Origin: Kofleriaceae bacterium
GTDB taxonomy: Bacteria; Myxococcota_A; Polyangia; Haliangiales; Haliangiaceae
Reading direction: 5' to 3'
Length of the DNA stretch: 46,586 nucleotides
Assembly (NCBI GenBank): GCA_018058095.1
Contig: JAGPCO010000055.1
Location: forward strand, 1 to 46,586
The translations under genes and the position numbers were made by a program. The notes under the pieces are model-generated. The model was given only the letters and a program-made list of their open reading frames with translations. It did no database searches and had not been told where the DNA came from. Of this stretch, positions 1-9,409 are shown piece by piece (the first letter of the stretch is position 1; every line of letters begins with the position of its first letter).

Positions 1-2
1 AC

Positions 3-443
3 GACGACACCGGGCTGTCGCGCGGCATGAAGGGCCTGGCGATCCGCCTGGCCCGCGGCTGGAACAAGGCCTTCGCCCGGCGCGGCCGGGTCTTCGCCGA
101 CCGCTACCACGCCCGCCCGGTCACCTCGCCGACGCAGATGCGCAACACGCTGCGCTACGTGCTGTTCAACCACGTGAGTCATTCGATCCGGGATTGGCGA
201 GCCAACCCCGGCCAGCTACGCCAGCGCCTGCGCTTCTTCGAGCCCGACCGCTGGTCGTCGGGTCGATGGCACCCGACGAAGTCGGGTGTCTGGGTCATCG
301 ACGGGACTCCTCCTCCCGCGGGCTCCCCGTTGAGCGCTCCGAAGACCTGGCTCGCGCGCGAGGGCTGGCTCCGCGCCGGCGGGCCGATCGACCCGGCCGA
401 GCTGCTGGACCGAGGCACTCCACGCCTTCCACGCGCGCGATGA
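3..443 (+). CDS. REP-associated (RAYT/IS200-like) transposase, 3' end only
   Basis: The reading frame is open from the left edge, so the gene begins outside the window. The visible part carries the block WNKAFARRGRVFADRYHARPV followed by LRYVLFNHV. This matches the second half of TnpA_REP/Y1-type transposases, where an N-R-x-x-x-R-x-G-x-V-F-x-x-R-Y-H region is followed by a Y-V-x-x-N helix. The HUH histidines that would confirm catalysis lie upstream and cannot be seen. RAYT proteins are single-copy, domesticated relatives of IS200/IS605 transposases that act on short palindromic REP sequences. Two related palindromes occur in this window, at 32249-32279 and 46566-46584. The family call is fairly secure; activity cannot be judged. 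Confidence 0.72.
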   Translation, partial: DDTGLSRGMKGLAIRLARGWNKAFARRGRVFADRYHARPVTSPTQMRNTLRYVLFNHVSHSIRDWRANPGQLRQRLRFFEPDRWSSGRWHPTKSGVWVIDGTPPPAGSPLSAPKTWLAREGWLRAGGPIDPAELLDRGTPRLPRAR

Positions 444-623
444 CGGTGCCCCGCCGCGATGAGGCCTGAGCGAGTCCGGCCGTCCCGGCGCCCAGAATAC
501 GGGGTCGGACTCCTAGTCGCACCACCGCCGTGGCGGGCGGCGGTGGAATATCCGCGCCGCGCCGGCGTCGAACCGGCACGGCGACCCCGCCGTCGCCGTG
601 TCATGCTGCGGCCAGGAGGCCTC

Positions 624-1538
624 GTGAACGCTCACGCTTCGATCGCGCGTCGGTCCGTGCTGGTGTGGTTGCTGTCGCTGCTGGCGGTGGGCTGGGTCAC
701 CGGGCCCGGCCGGCCGGCGCACGCGCAGAAGGCGGCGCGCGACGTGCTGGCGGTGGTGCCCGACGACACGGTGCTGCTGGCGTCGGTCGACCTGGCGCGA
801 GCGCGGACCTCGAAGATGTTCGCCAAGGCCCTGTCCACGCTGAACAGCAAGTTCGACCAGGACGACCTGCTCGTCGCCATCGGTCTCGATCCGGCCCGCG
901 ACCTCGATCGCGTGGTGCTGGCGGTGGCCGGCTCGGTCGACAAGCCACGGCTGCAGCTGCTCATCGGCGAGGGGCGGATCAACCTCGACCCGGCCAAGCT
1001 GGCCGACAAGGCCAAGGTCCACCGCGGCGTGACCTACTTCGCGCTCGACAAGGTCGACCTGCTGCGGCAGGGCAAGAAGCTGTATGCCACCGGCAGCGGG
1101 CAGATGCCCGAGCTGCTCGACCTGCTGGCGCGCAAGCGCACGAGCGCGAGCAAGAGCCGCAAGGCCGCCGAGCTGCGCGCGGCGCTGGCGAGCGTCGACC
1201 TGCGCAGCGACGCCTGGGTGGCGATGCGGCCCGACAAGGGCACCACCGTGCCCGGCGGGTCTGGCACCCTGATGTGGGTGGCGGTCGCAGTGGCGGGGAC
1301 CCGCAACCTGGCGATCGACCTCCACGGCAAGCTCGACAGCGAGGCCGCGGCCGCCGACCTGGTGACCAAGGCCCAGGCCGAGCTGGGCACGGCCAAGACC
1401 CAGGCCAAGGCGCTCGGCCTGCCCACGCTCTCGGATTCGTTGTCGATCCAGGCCGCCGGCCCGATCCTGACGGTCTCGGTCACCATCCCCGAGGCCGAGC
1501 AGGAGGTGCTGCTGCGCCTGCTGTCGGCGTTCATCTAG
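624..1538 (+). CDS. Exported protein of unknown function
   Basis: The product is 304 residues with a clear Sec signal peptide: basic N-terminus ARR, a hydrophobic core around residues 11-22, and a likely cut after AHA before QKAARDV. The GTG start at 624 was chosen because an AGGAGG Shine-Dalgarno lies at 614-619; an in-frame ATG at 603 is the alternative. The mature part is soluble alpha/beta. It opens with DVLAVVPDDTVLLASVDLAR, a pattern seen in exported myxobacterial proteins and in DUF3352-like proteins, but no family was assigned with confidence. No lipobox or catalytic motif is visible. A Ser/Thr kinase follows on the same strand with its own promoter. Confidence 0.75.
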   Translation: MNAHASIARRSVLVWLLSLLAVGWVTGPGRPAHAQKAARDVLAVVPDDTVLLASVDLARARTSKMFAKALSTLNSKFDQDDLLVAIGLDPARDLDRVVLAVAGSVDKPRLQLLIGEGRINLDPAKLADKAKVHRGVTYFALDKVDLLRQGKKLYATGSGQMPELLDLLARKRTSASKSRKAAELRAALASVDLRSDAWVAMRPDKGTTVPGGSGTLMWVAVAVAGTRNLAIDLHGKLDSEAAAADLVTKAQAELGTAKTQAKALGLPTLSDSLSIQAAGPILTVSVTIPEAEQEVLLRLLSAFI

Positions 1539-1616
1539 CCGCGGCTCGACGGGCTCACTGGTGTAGCGGCTCGCAGATCGCACCGCAACTGCGCGACAAG
1601 CAACTGGTCCGCTTCC

Positions 1617-1651
1617 TTGACACCCCGTGCTGCGCCGGGGATGCTTGTTTG
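1617..1651 (+). promoter_or_regulatory. Leaderless-type promoter of the Ser/Thr kinase gene
   Basis: A perfect -35 TTGACA lies at 1617-1622, then 17 bases, then a -10-like GATGCT at 1640-1645. The GTG start follows 6 bases later at 1652. Transcription would begin at or next to the start codon, and no ribosome binding site precedes it. This is the clearest example of the arrangement seen at many starts in this window. Confidence 0.65.
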
Positions 1652-3628
1652 GTGGCGGTGCCTGCGCCTGACGGCGACACGCCTAAGAAGGTGGGTCGTT
1701 ACGAGATCCTGGGCCACTTGGCCACGGGCGGGATGGCGCGCATCTATCTGGCCAAGGCGGGCGGCATCGGCGCCTTCGAGCGCTACGTGGTGCTCAAGAC
1801 CATCCTGCCGGACCGCGCCACCGACCAGCGCTTCGTGACCATGTTCCTGGACGAGGCGCGGCTGGCCGCGACCCTCAACCACCAGAACATCGCCCAGGTC
1901 TACGAGGTCGACGAGGCCGACGGCAACCTCTTCATCACGATGGAGTACGTCCACGGGGAGAACCTGCGGACCATCCTCGAGACCACCCTCCGCAAGGGCT
2001 GGACCATCCCCGTCGAGCTGGCGGTCATGATCGTCAGCTCGGCCGCCGCCGGCCTGCACCACGCCCACGAGCGCAAGGGCAAGACCGGGCAGCCGCTCAA
2101 CATCGTCCACCGCGACGTGTCGCCCGCCAACATCATGGTCGGCTACGACGGCGCGACCAAGCTGCTCGACTTCGGCATCGCCAAGGCCGAGGAGCGGTCG
2201 ACCAAGACCCAGCAGGGCACCATCAAGGGCAAGTACGGGTACATGTCGCCCGAGCAGTGCCGCGGCAAGCCGATCGACCGGCGCAGCGACATCTTCGCGC
2301 TCGGCATCGTGCTGTACGAGATCACGACGCTGCGGCGCGCGTTCCGCGGCAACGACGACTTCGACACGATGCGCCGCATCGTCAATGGTGATCTGGTGCC
2401 GCCCTCGGTGGCGGTGCCGGGCTACCCGCGTGAGCTCGAGGCCATCGTCCTGACCGCGATGGCGCGCGACCCCGACTTCCGGTTCCAGAGCTCGCAGGAG
2501 ATGCTCGAGGCGCTCGACGCCTTCATGGTGCGGGCCAAGCTGCAGGGCTCGCCGTCGACGATGGCCCGCTTCATGACCCAGCTGTTCGGCGTCCGCAAGG
2601 AGCCGTGGGTCGAGGGCGCCGAGCGCCTCAAGCGCCCGAGCGAGCCGCAGGGCGGCGACGCGACCGAGATCTCAGCCCAGCCGGCCGAGCTGGCGGCGGC
2701 GATGGTGGCCGGGCGGCAACCCGAGGCCGACCGCGCCCACCGGGCCGCCACCGTCGAGGCCAGCGAGCTGCTGTCGGAGCGCCCGCGCAGCAGCACGGTG
2801 CCGCTGCCGAACCAGGGCAGCAACGCCACCGACGAGATGAGCGTCACCACCGAGCCGCGCGGGGTGACCAGCCCGGCGCGCCCGGAGGTGCCGGTCTGGA
2901 CGCCGCCACGTGCCCCCAGCCAGCAGCAGCCGGTGCCAGCACCGCCGTACGCTCCGCACGGCCAGGGCCCCACCACCCTGCCGCCGGGCATGGGGCCGGC
3001 GCCGGGTGGCAACATGAGCACCTTGCAGGGCCACGGCCCGGTGACCGGAGCTCCGCACCGGCCGTCTGGCAACCTGCCCAGGCCGCCCGGCACCGCGCCT
3101 GGGGCCGCGTACCCGCCGCCCAGCAATCATTCCGGGCACGGGCACGGGCATGGGCAGGGCCAGGGGCACCCCGGCCAGGGTTACTCGGGGCATCCACCCG
3201 GGCCGGGCTCGGGCCCGGTGTCGACCCGTCGGCCGGTCGCCGGCAACCCGATCGACACCACCGGCAAGGTGCCGGCCTTGCCACAGCCCTTCGCGGGCGG
3301 CGGGCGGCCGGGTGATCCGCTGCCGGCCGAGTTCCGGGTCACGCCGAGCCGGCGCTCGGTGTGGATCATCATGATCGTGCTGTTCCTGGTCATCGGCGTG
3401 GTGGTCGGGACCATCGTGCTCGGCCTGACCCGGTCGGACCCCGAGGTGACGGCGGGCCCGGCGGCCGACGCGGCCGGGCTGGGTTCGGGCGGCACCGGCT
3501 CCGACGGGGTGGGGTCGGGCGGCGCGAGCCCGGGCGGGGCCGCCGCGGGTTCGGCAGGTGCGGGTTCGGCCGAGCCGGGTGTGGTGCCGGCCTCGGGCGG
3601 TGATGCCGGCTCCGGGTCGGGATCCTGA
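1652..3628 (+). CDS. Hanks-type Ser/Thr protein kinase with C-terminal membrane anchor
   Basis: The product is 658 residues. The kinase domain spans about residues 15-290: glycine loop GHLATGGMARIYLAK, catalytic Lys in VVLK, catalytic loop HRDVSPANIM (His153), DFGIAK, and SPEQ in place of APE. HRDVSPANI is a variant often seen in myxobacterial kinases. Next comes a Pro/Gly/Gln-rich linker of about 250 residues with a Gly-His run near residue 493, one membrane helix at about 571-592, and a Gly/Ser/Ala-rich tail of about 65 residues outside the membrane. The kinase would therefore face the cytoplasm. The tail has no recognised sensor fold. The GTG start fits both the beginning of the conserved region and the promoter at 1617-1651. 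Confidence 0.92.
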   Translation: MAVPAPDGDTPKKVGRYEILGHLATGGMARIYLAKAGGIGAFERYVVLKTILPDRATDQRFVTMFLDEARLAATLNHQNIAQVYEVDEADGNLFITMEYVHGENLRTILETTLRKGWTIPVELAVMIVSSAAAGLHHAHERKGKTGQPLNIVHRDVSPANIMVGYDGATKLLDFGIAKAEERSTKTQQGTIKGKYGYMSPEQCRGKPIDRRSDIFALGIVLYEITTLRRAFRGNDDFDTMRRIVNGDLVPPSVAVPGYPRELEAIVLTAMARDPDFRFQSSQEMLEALDAFMVRAKLQGSPSTMARFMTQLFGVRKEPWVEGAERLKRPSEPQGGDATEISAQPAELAAAMVAGRQPEADRAHRAATVEASELLSERPRSSTVPLPNQGSNATDEMSVTTEPRGVTSPARPEVPVWTPPRAPSQQQPVPAPPYAPHGQGPTTLPPGMGPAPGGNMSTLQGHGPVTGAPHRPSGNLPRPPGTAPGAAYPPPSNHSGHGHGHGQGQGHPGQGYSGHPPGPGSGPVSTRRPVAGNPIDTTGKVPALPQPFAGGGRPGDPLPAEFRVTPSRRSVWIIMIVLFLVIGVVVGTIVLGLTRSDPEVTAGPAADAAGLGSGGTGSDGVGSGGASPGGAAAGSAGAGSAEPGVVPASGGDAGSGSGS

Positions 3629-3670
3629 GCCACCCGGCGAAAAATTCTGGCTCCGACCCCGGCGCTCGGG

Positions 3671-3683
3671 GATCATTGATCTC
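3671..3683 (+). promoter_or_regulatory. Possible leaderless promoter of the endopeptidase gene
   Basis: GATCAT at 3671-3676 resembles a -10 box and sits 7 bases before the GTG at 3684. No convincing -35 or ribosome binding site was found. The upstream kinase gene ends at 3628, so a separate promoter in this 55-base gap is plausible. Confidence 0.35.
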
Positions 3684-4700
3684 GTGCGGCGCCAACTCCT
3701 CTTGCTGCTGGTGCTGGTCGGGACGGTCGCTGCCACCTCCACCCCGGCGCAGGCTCGGCGTCGTCACGTCGTCCAGGGCGGCGAGACGCTGGTGCACATC
3801 GCGCGCGCCTACGGGTGCTCGGTCCAGCAGCTGCAGCGGGCCAACCGCCTCGACACCACGCTGATCCGCAGCGGCACCCGGCTCGACATCCCGGCCTGCA
3901 AGCTCAAGCCCGCGCCGCAGGGCCGGCGCCGGCTCGCCGCGGTGGCGCCGCGCCGCGGTGGCGCTGCGGCCGCGACCAGCCGCCCTGGTCGGGTGCGCGG
4001 CGCCATGGCCGCGCTCGATCGCGCCGACGCCGGCGGGCCACTCACGCTGGAGGACCTCGTGGTGCGGGCCGAGAGCCCGCGCGAGGTCGCGGCCAGCCTG
4101 CTCGGGCGCAGCGTCGGTCGGCCCTGGGGCGGCCGCCTGCGCCAGGCCATCCAGCTGCCGCCCGGCGAGGGATACCTGGTGCGCCGGCCGCACCGGGCCT
4201 GGGGCTGCGTGCACGTGGTCGAGCAGCTGTCCGCCGTGCTGGCCGAGGTTCGCGCCACCTACCCCGACGCGCACACCCTGGCCATCGGCGATCTTTCGGC
4301 CGAGACCGGCGGTCGCATCACCGAGCACCGCTCGCACCAGTCGGGCCGCGACGTCGACGTCGGCTTCTTCTTCACCAAGGTGCCCGAGGCCTATCCGGCC
4401 AGCTTCGTGGTGGCCGGCCCCGAGCTCGATCTCGAGCGGACGTGGGGCCTGCTCATGGCGTTCGTGCGCACCCGTGGCCAGCCGGGCGGCGTGACCGCGA
4501 TCTTCCTCGACCACGGCGTGCAGCAGCGCCTGCACGACTGGGCCCTCGCCAGCGGGGTGCCGGCGGCCCTGGTCGACGACCTGTTCCAGTACCCCGACAG
4601 CAAGCAGGCCAACGTCGGGCTGGTGCGCCACGAGCCGCACCACGACGATCACTTCCACATCCGCTTCGGCTGCGCGCCCGACGATCCCGGCTGCGAGTAG
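3684..4700 (+). CDS. LysM domain penicillin-insensitive murein endopeptidase (MepA-like, M74)
   Basis: The product is 338 residues. It has a signal peptide (RRQLLLLLVLVG..., cut near AQA), a LysM peptidoglycan-binding motif at about residues 27-70 (VVQGGETLVHIARAYGCS...), a basic linker, and a C-terminal MepA-type domain. The zinc/active-site motifs of peptidase family M74 are present: HRSHQSGRDVD with His215, His218 and Asp225, and HHDDHFHIRF with His319-His325. This family cleaves D-Ala-meso-DAP cross-links in the periplasm. E. coli MepA lacks a LysM, so the fusion would add wall targeting. The GTG start gives a standard signal peptide; longer upstream starts would not. The gene converges on groEL. 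Confidence 0.9.
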   Translation: MRRQLLLLLVLVGTVAATSTPAQARRRHVVQGGETLVHIARAYGCSVQQLQRANRLDTTLIRSGTRLDIPACKLKPAPQGRRRLAAVAPRRGGAAAATSRPGRVRGAMAALDRADAGGPLTLEDLVVRAESPREVAASLLGRSVGRPWGGRLRQAIQLPPGEGYLVRRPHRAWGCVHVVEQLSAVLAEVRATYPDAHTLAIGDLSAETGGRITEHRSHQSGRDVDVGFFFTKVPEAYPASFVVAGPELDLERTWGLLMAFVRTRGQPGGVTAIFLDHGVQQRLHDWALASGVPAALVDDLFQYPDSKQANVGLVRHEPHHDDHFHIRFGCAPDDPGCE

Positions 4701-4743
4701 GCGACCCCGAGGCGACCCCGAGGCGGCCCCGCCCGGCCCCGAG

Positions 4744-4782
4744 CGGCCGAAACGGCCGACGGCCCGCACCAGGCGGGCCGTC
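4744..4782. terminator. Paired hairpins between convergent genes
   Basis: Two perfect inverted repeats lie back to back: CGGCCG-AAA-CGGCCG at 4744-4758, and a 10-bp stem GACGGCCCGC with loop ACCAG at 4758-4782. They sit between the stop of the endopeptidase gene (+) and the stop of groEL (-), the expected place for a shared bidirectional terminator. No U-tract follows on either strand, which is common in such GC-rich genomes. Confidence 0.6.
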
Positions 4783-4816
4783 GACGCGGGCGTGAGCCCG
4801 GCGAGCGCAGCGTGGA

Positions 4817-6469
<1,653 letters not shown>

Positions 6470-6531
6470 GTGGGTACGTTCCTATCTCGTGAGTGGGTTC
6501 GAAAGGGGGAGGCCGCAGGTGGCAGCGCGGG

Positions 6532-6819
<288 letters not shown>

Positions 6820-6863
6820 CGAAAGGCTCCTGTGAGAATGGCAGTGGAAGGTGCGAGGACAGT

Positions 6864-6880
6864 CCTGCAGCGGCTGCAGG
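6864..6880 (-). repeat. Hairpin in the groES 5' untranslated region
   Basis: CCTGCAG-CGG-CTGCAGG is a perfect 7-bp stem with a 3-base loop, about 45 bases before the groES start codon. It could affect stability or translation of the groESL mRNA; no known thermosensor class was recognised. Confidence 0.5.
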
Positions 6881-6921
6881 GGATTCCGGTGGTGTGGAGG
6901 CGGCGGCTGGGGTGCGTTTTG

Positions 6922-6948
6922 TTAGCACTCACCCAGGGGGAGTGCTAA
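6922..6948. promoter_or_regulatory. CIRCE operator (HrcA binding site)
   Basis: TTAGCACTC, nine bases, GAGTGCTAA: an exact match to the CIRCE consensus inverted repeat. CIRCE is bound by the repressor HrcA, which falls off on heat stress. It lies just downstream of the predicted groESL -10 box, at the transcription start, the classic repression position. hrcA is not in this window. Confidence 0.97.
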
Positions 6949-6957
6949 CAGGCCGGC

Positions 6958-6985
6958 ATCCTAAGGCCGACCGTTTCCGGCGCAA
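6958..6985 (-). promoter_or_regulatory. groESL promoter, housekeeping sigma type
   Basis: On the minus strand, TTGCGC at 6985-6980 and TAGGAT at 6963-6958 are separated by 16 bases. They precede CIRCE directly, so the start of transcription would fall inside or just before the operator. The match is moderate, but the position relative to CIRCE is as expected. Confidence 0.55.
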
Positions 6986-7127
6986 GGGGCAATTCTCTGA
7001 ATTTGCTCCAGCTCTGGGTGTCCGGGTGGTCCTGGCCGGCAAGTCGGCGAATGGAAAAGGGGACTTCGGCGAGCCCCGATCCGGGCCGATCGGCAGGGCC
7101 ACGCCGGCCGACCGTGAGCGGCGTTTC

Positions 7128-7161
7128 TTGCGCTGGCGGCCAGATGGCCGATAACGGAATC
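7128..7161 (+). promoter_or_regulatory. Leaderless-type promoter for the gene at 7162
   Basis: TTGCGC at 7128-7133, 16 bases, GATAAC at 7150-7155, then 6 bases to ATG 7162. This favours the ATG at 7162 over the in-frame ATG at 7144, which would overlap the spacer of this promoter. Confidence 0.55.
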
Positions 7162-7713
7162 ATGGACGTTATTCCGCATGCTTCGGTGGAGGAGTACTTC
7201 CACGAGGTGGTCCGGGATGCCCTGAGCACCGCTCGGGTCTCGGCCGCCAGCTCGACCGAGTGGTACCTGGTCGGCCTGCTCGGGGAGTTCACCCGCGGCC
7301 GCATCTCGGATGAGCCGCTGGGGATCAAGCTGGCCGAGGCCGGCAGCGACCCCGGCCAGCGGGTCAAGACCCTCAAGGAGGTCGGCGACACCTCGCTGTA
7401 CGTGGCCGGGTTCTTCGCCGAGTCGCTCGGCCGCAAGCTGGTCGACGTCGACTACTACGTCGGCCTGGGCAGCAGCGCCTACCACGAGCTGGCGTCGCGC
7501 CTGGGCGGCTCGATCACCGACGTGTACCGCGACCTGGCCGAGCGGTTCCCGGCCTTCGTCGAGGTGCTGGGCGAGATCCGGCGCAGCGCCGACTTCGCCA
7601 CGCCCGACGTCATCAAGCTGTACCAGCAGTGGCTGCACACGCGTGAGGCGTGGATCGAGAAGAAGCTGCGGACGATGGGCATGATCGTCGACCCGGGCCG
7701 GTCGGAGCACTAG
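7162..7713 (+). CDS. Conserved-looking helical protein of unknown function
   Basis: The product is 183 residues, soluble and largely helical, with no signal peptide. The central block reads PLGIKLAEAG...RVKTLKEVGDTSLYVAGFFAESL and DVDYYVGLGSSAYHELA. Blocks with this many fixed aromatic and charged residues suggest a real conserved family, but I cannot name it. The next gene starts at 7715, one base after this stop codon, so the two are translationally linked. ATG 7162 was chosen because a promoter ends 6 bases before it; ATG 7144 is the alternative. Its function is unknown. Confidence 0.75.
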   Translation: MDVIPHASVEEYFHEVVRDALSTARVSAASSTEWYLVGLLGEFTRGRISDEPLGIKLAEAGSDPGQRVKTLKEVGDTSLYVAGFFAESLGRKLVDVDYYVGLGSSAYHELASRLGGSITDVYRDLAERFPAFVEVLGEIRRSADFATPDVIKLYQQWLHTREAWIEKKLRTMGMIVDPGRSEH

Positions 7714-7714
7714 C

Positions 7715-8359
7715 GTGCACCCCCTGAGCCGGCTGCAGGGCGGGCTCGAGGAGCTGTACCGGGTCGCCACCGGCGTGCGGGTGACCGACTTCGTGGTCGA
7801 CGACGACGCGCGCGACCAGCTCGGGCCGGGCCGACGCCCGCGCGAGCAGCTGCTGGTGTGCGAGGACGACGGCGAGCTCAGCGTCGGCCTGTACGTCGAC
7901 CCCGAGGTGGTCGCGGCGCTGCACGCCACCCTGGGTGGCCAGCACCCGCGCGGCGGGCTGTCGGCCGCCAACTTCTCGCCGTTCCTGCTCGCCCTCGAGG
8001 GCGTCAGCCACTTCGTCTACACCGTGCTGTGCGCCCGCGACGCCCGCGCGGTCACCGCGCTCGAGCTCGAGCTGCAGGCCGAGGTCGACAAGTACGTCAC
8101 CTGCGTGCTCACGCTCGGCGCCGACGCCTCGGCCGACCTGCGCCGGCGCCTGTTCGTCGACGTCGACTACGAGGACGACCTCGACGGCGACGAGCGCGAT
8201 CGCTACCGCGCCGCCAACGACAACGCCCACCGCTACGCGACCTACCTCGAGGAGGCCTTCGTGGCGCCCGGCCGCGTCGGCGCGATGTTGCCCGAGCTGC
8301 GCCGATTCTACCGCCACCCGCTGGCGCGCAAGCTCGAGGTCATCGCCAAGGCGGCGTGA
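7715..8359 (+). CDS. Unknown protein, partner of the gene at 7162
   Basis: The product is 214 residues, acidic, soluble, with a GTG start at 7715 immediately after the stop of the previous gene; GGAG lies about 8 bases upstream inside that gene. Visible landmarks are REQLLVCEDDGELSVGLYVD, the block LEGVSHFVYTVLCARDARAVTALELELQAEVDKY (residues about 93-126, given by its ends), and a C-terminal helix RRFYRHPLARKLEVI. No enzyme motif was recognised. The tight pairing with the 7162 gene suggests a shared complex or process. Confidence 0.75.
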   Translation: MHPLSRLQGGLEELYRVATGVRVTDFVVDDDARDQLGPGRRPREQLLVCEDDGELSVGLYVDPEVVAALHATLGGQHPRGGLSAANFSPFLLALEGVSHFVYTVLCARDARAVTALELELQAEVDKYVTCVLTLGADASADLRRRLFVDVDYEDDLDGDERDRYRAANDNAHRYATYLEEAFVAPGRVGAMLPELRRFYRHPLARKLEVIAKAA

Positions 8360-8392
8360 CGCCGGACCGACCCGCGCGCTACGCTCCCGACG
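8356..8392 (+). promoter_or_regulatory. Leaderless-type promoter of the TSP3-type lipoprotein gene
   Basis: GTGACG at 8356-8361 (four of six bases as in TTGACA), 18 bases, TACGCT at 8380-8385, then 7 bases to GTG 8393. No ribosome binding site is present before the GTG. Confidence 0.5.
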
Positions 8393-9229
8393 GTGTGGCG
8401 CGTCGGCCCTTGCCTGGTCCTGGTCCTGACCCTGGCCGGTTGCGGTCGGTTCGGCTTCGCTACCGGCACGGGTGACGCGCCGGTGGGGGCCGCCGCCGAC
8501 GGGAACTCGCCGGCCGGCGACGCCCCGGCCATGGTGTGCGTCGCCCCGGTCGGCAACGACGACGACGAGGACGGCATCGACGACGCCTGCGATGGGTGCC
8601 CGCACCTGGCCGACGGGGCTCAGGTCGACGGCGATGGGGACGGCGTCGGCGACGTGTGCGACCGCTCACCGGGCGACGACCGCGTCGTCCGCTTCGACCC
8701 GTTCCTGAGCGCCGCGCTGGAGGAGCGCTGGAGCGTCGTGCTCGGCGCCTGGACCGTCGCCGCCAGCCAGGCGCGGCTGGACGGCGCCGGCGGCGGGCTC
8801 GGCCGCCTGGGCCACGCCCACGCCGGTGGGCCGATCGTGGCGGTCGCGCGGGGCGCGGTGGTGGCGACCGGCGCCGGCGCCCCGGTCCAGCTGTCGATCC
8901 AGCTCGGCCAGTCCGGCAACGAGGAGGCCGACTACTGTGAGGTCTACGGCGATCCCAACCAGCCCCGGCTCAAGGCCAGCGTGTACGACGGGGTCGGCTT
9001 CATCGAGCGCGCGGCCATCTTGCTGCCAGCCCTGACGCCGGGCCCATTCGCCCTCGCCCTGATCGACGACGGCGCGGCCGGCTGGCGCTGCCAGTTCGTT
9101 CGCCCGAGCGGCGCGAGCGAGATCTCGTCGGCCACCCCGGTCGCGGCCGGACGTGACCTCCTGTACCTGCAGTTCGCCGAGGTCACCGTCGAGCTGGCCA
9201 GCTACGGCGAGGTCGTGCCGGCGCCGTGA
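8393..9229 (+). CDS. Lipoprotein with thrombospondin type 3-like calcium repeats
   Basis: The product is 278 residues. The signal peptide ends in a lipobox LAGC with Cys17. After a Gly/Ala-rich stretch comes an Asp-rich calcium-binding region, DDDEDGIDDACDGCPHLADG then QVDGDGDGVGDVCD (about residues 60-95). This matches thrombospondin type 3 repeats, typical of myxobacterial surface proteins. The remaining roughly 180 residues look like a beta-sandwich of the LamG/concanavalin-like kind (FDPFLSAALEERWSVVLGAW...), but this is inferred from pattern only. It is probably an outer-membrane lipoprotein; its partner is unknown. Confidence 0.85.
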   Translation: MWRVGPCLVLVLTLAGCGRFGFATGTGDAPVGAAADGNSPAGDAPAMVCVAPVGNDDDEDGIDDACDGCPHLADGAQVDGDGDGVGDVCDRSPGDDRVVRFDPFLSAALEERWSVVLGAWTVAASQARLDGAGGGLGRLGHAHAGGPIVAVARGAVVATGAGAPVQLSIQLGQSGNEEADYCEVYGDPNQPRLKASVYDGVGFIERAAILLPALTPGPFALALIDDGAAGWRCQFVRPSGASEISSATPVAAGRDLLYLQFAEVTVELASYGEVVPAP

Positions 9230-9409
9230 CCTCGCCGGCCGGCGGGGCGTGTCGGATCCGTCGACGGTGTGAACCGGCGGTCGCAGCGGGCAGGCCACCA
9301 CGATCCTGCCGGATGACGCGCGACTGTGGCGCCGGGGCAACAGCTGGACCATGGCCGGGAACTTGCTCCCAGCCGGGAGGACGCGTTCAGCTGGACGCAA
9401 GGAGCTTCC

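Larger units (their letters stand above)
6820..7161. other. 342-base regulatory gap between divergent groES and the next gene
   Basis: No gene is supported here. The left part is the groESL leader and promoter, with a hairpin at 6864-6880, CIRCE at 6922-6948 and -10/-35 boxes at 6958-6985. The right end carries the promoter of the plus-strand gene at 7162. Nothing distinctive was seen in about 6986-7127. Confidence 0.6.

Noticed and set aside
472-512. Inverted repeat GAGTCCG...CGGACTC downstream of the transposase
   Set aside because: Only 7-bp arms with a 27-base loop; too weak for a terminator or transposon end, and unrelated to the REP-like palindromes.
1539-1616. Possible tRNA or small RNA between the first two full genes
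   Set aside because: No cloverleaf or TPsiC-like sequence; the region is accounted for as spacer upstream of the kinase promoter.
530-1651. Upstream extension of the first Ser/Thr kinase frame by over 370 codons
   Set aside because: This part runs through another frame of the exported-protein gene and is Arg/Gly/Ala-rich. The kinase promoter and domain start point to GTG 1652.
9230-9409. 180-base gap examined for an RNA gene or riboswitch
   Set aside because: Short GC palindromes occur (CGCCGGCCGGCG at 9233-9244) but no conserved RNA structure was recognised.
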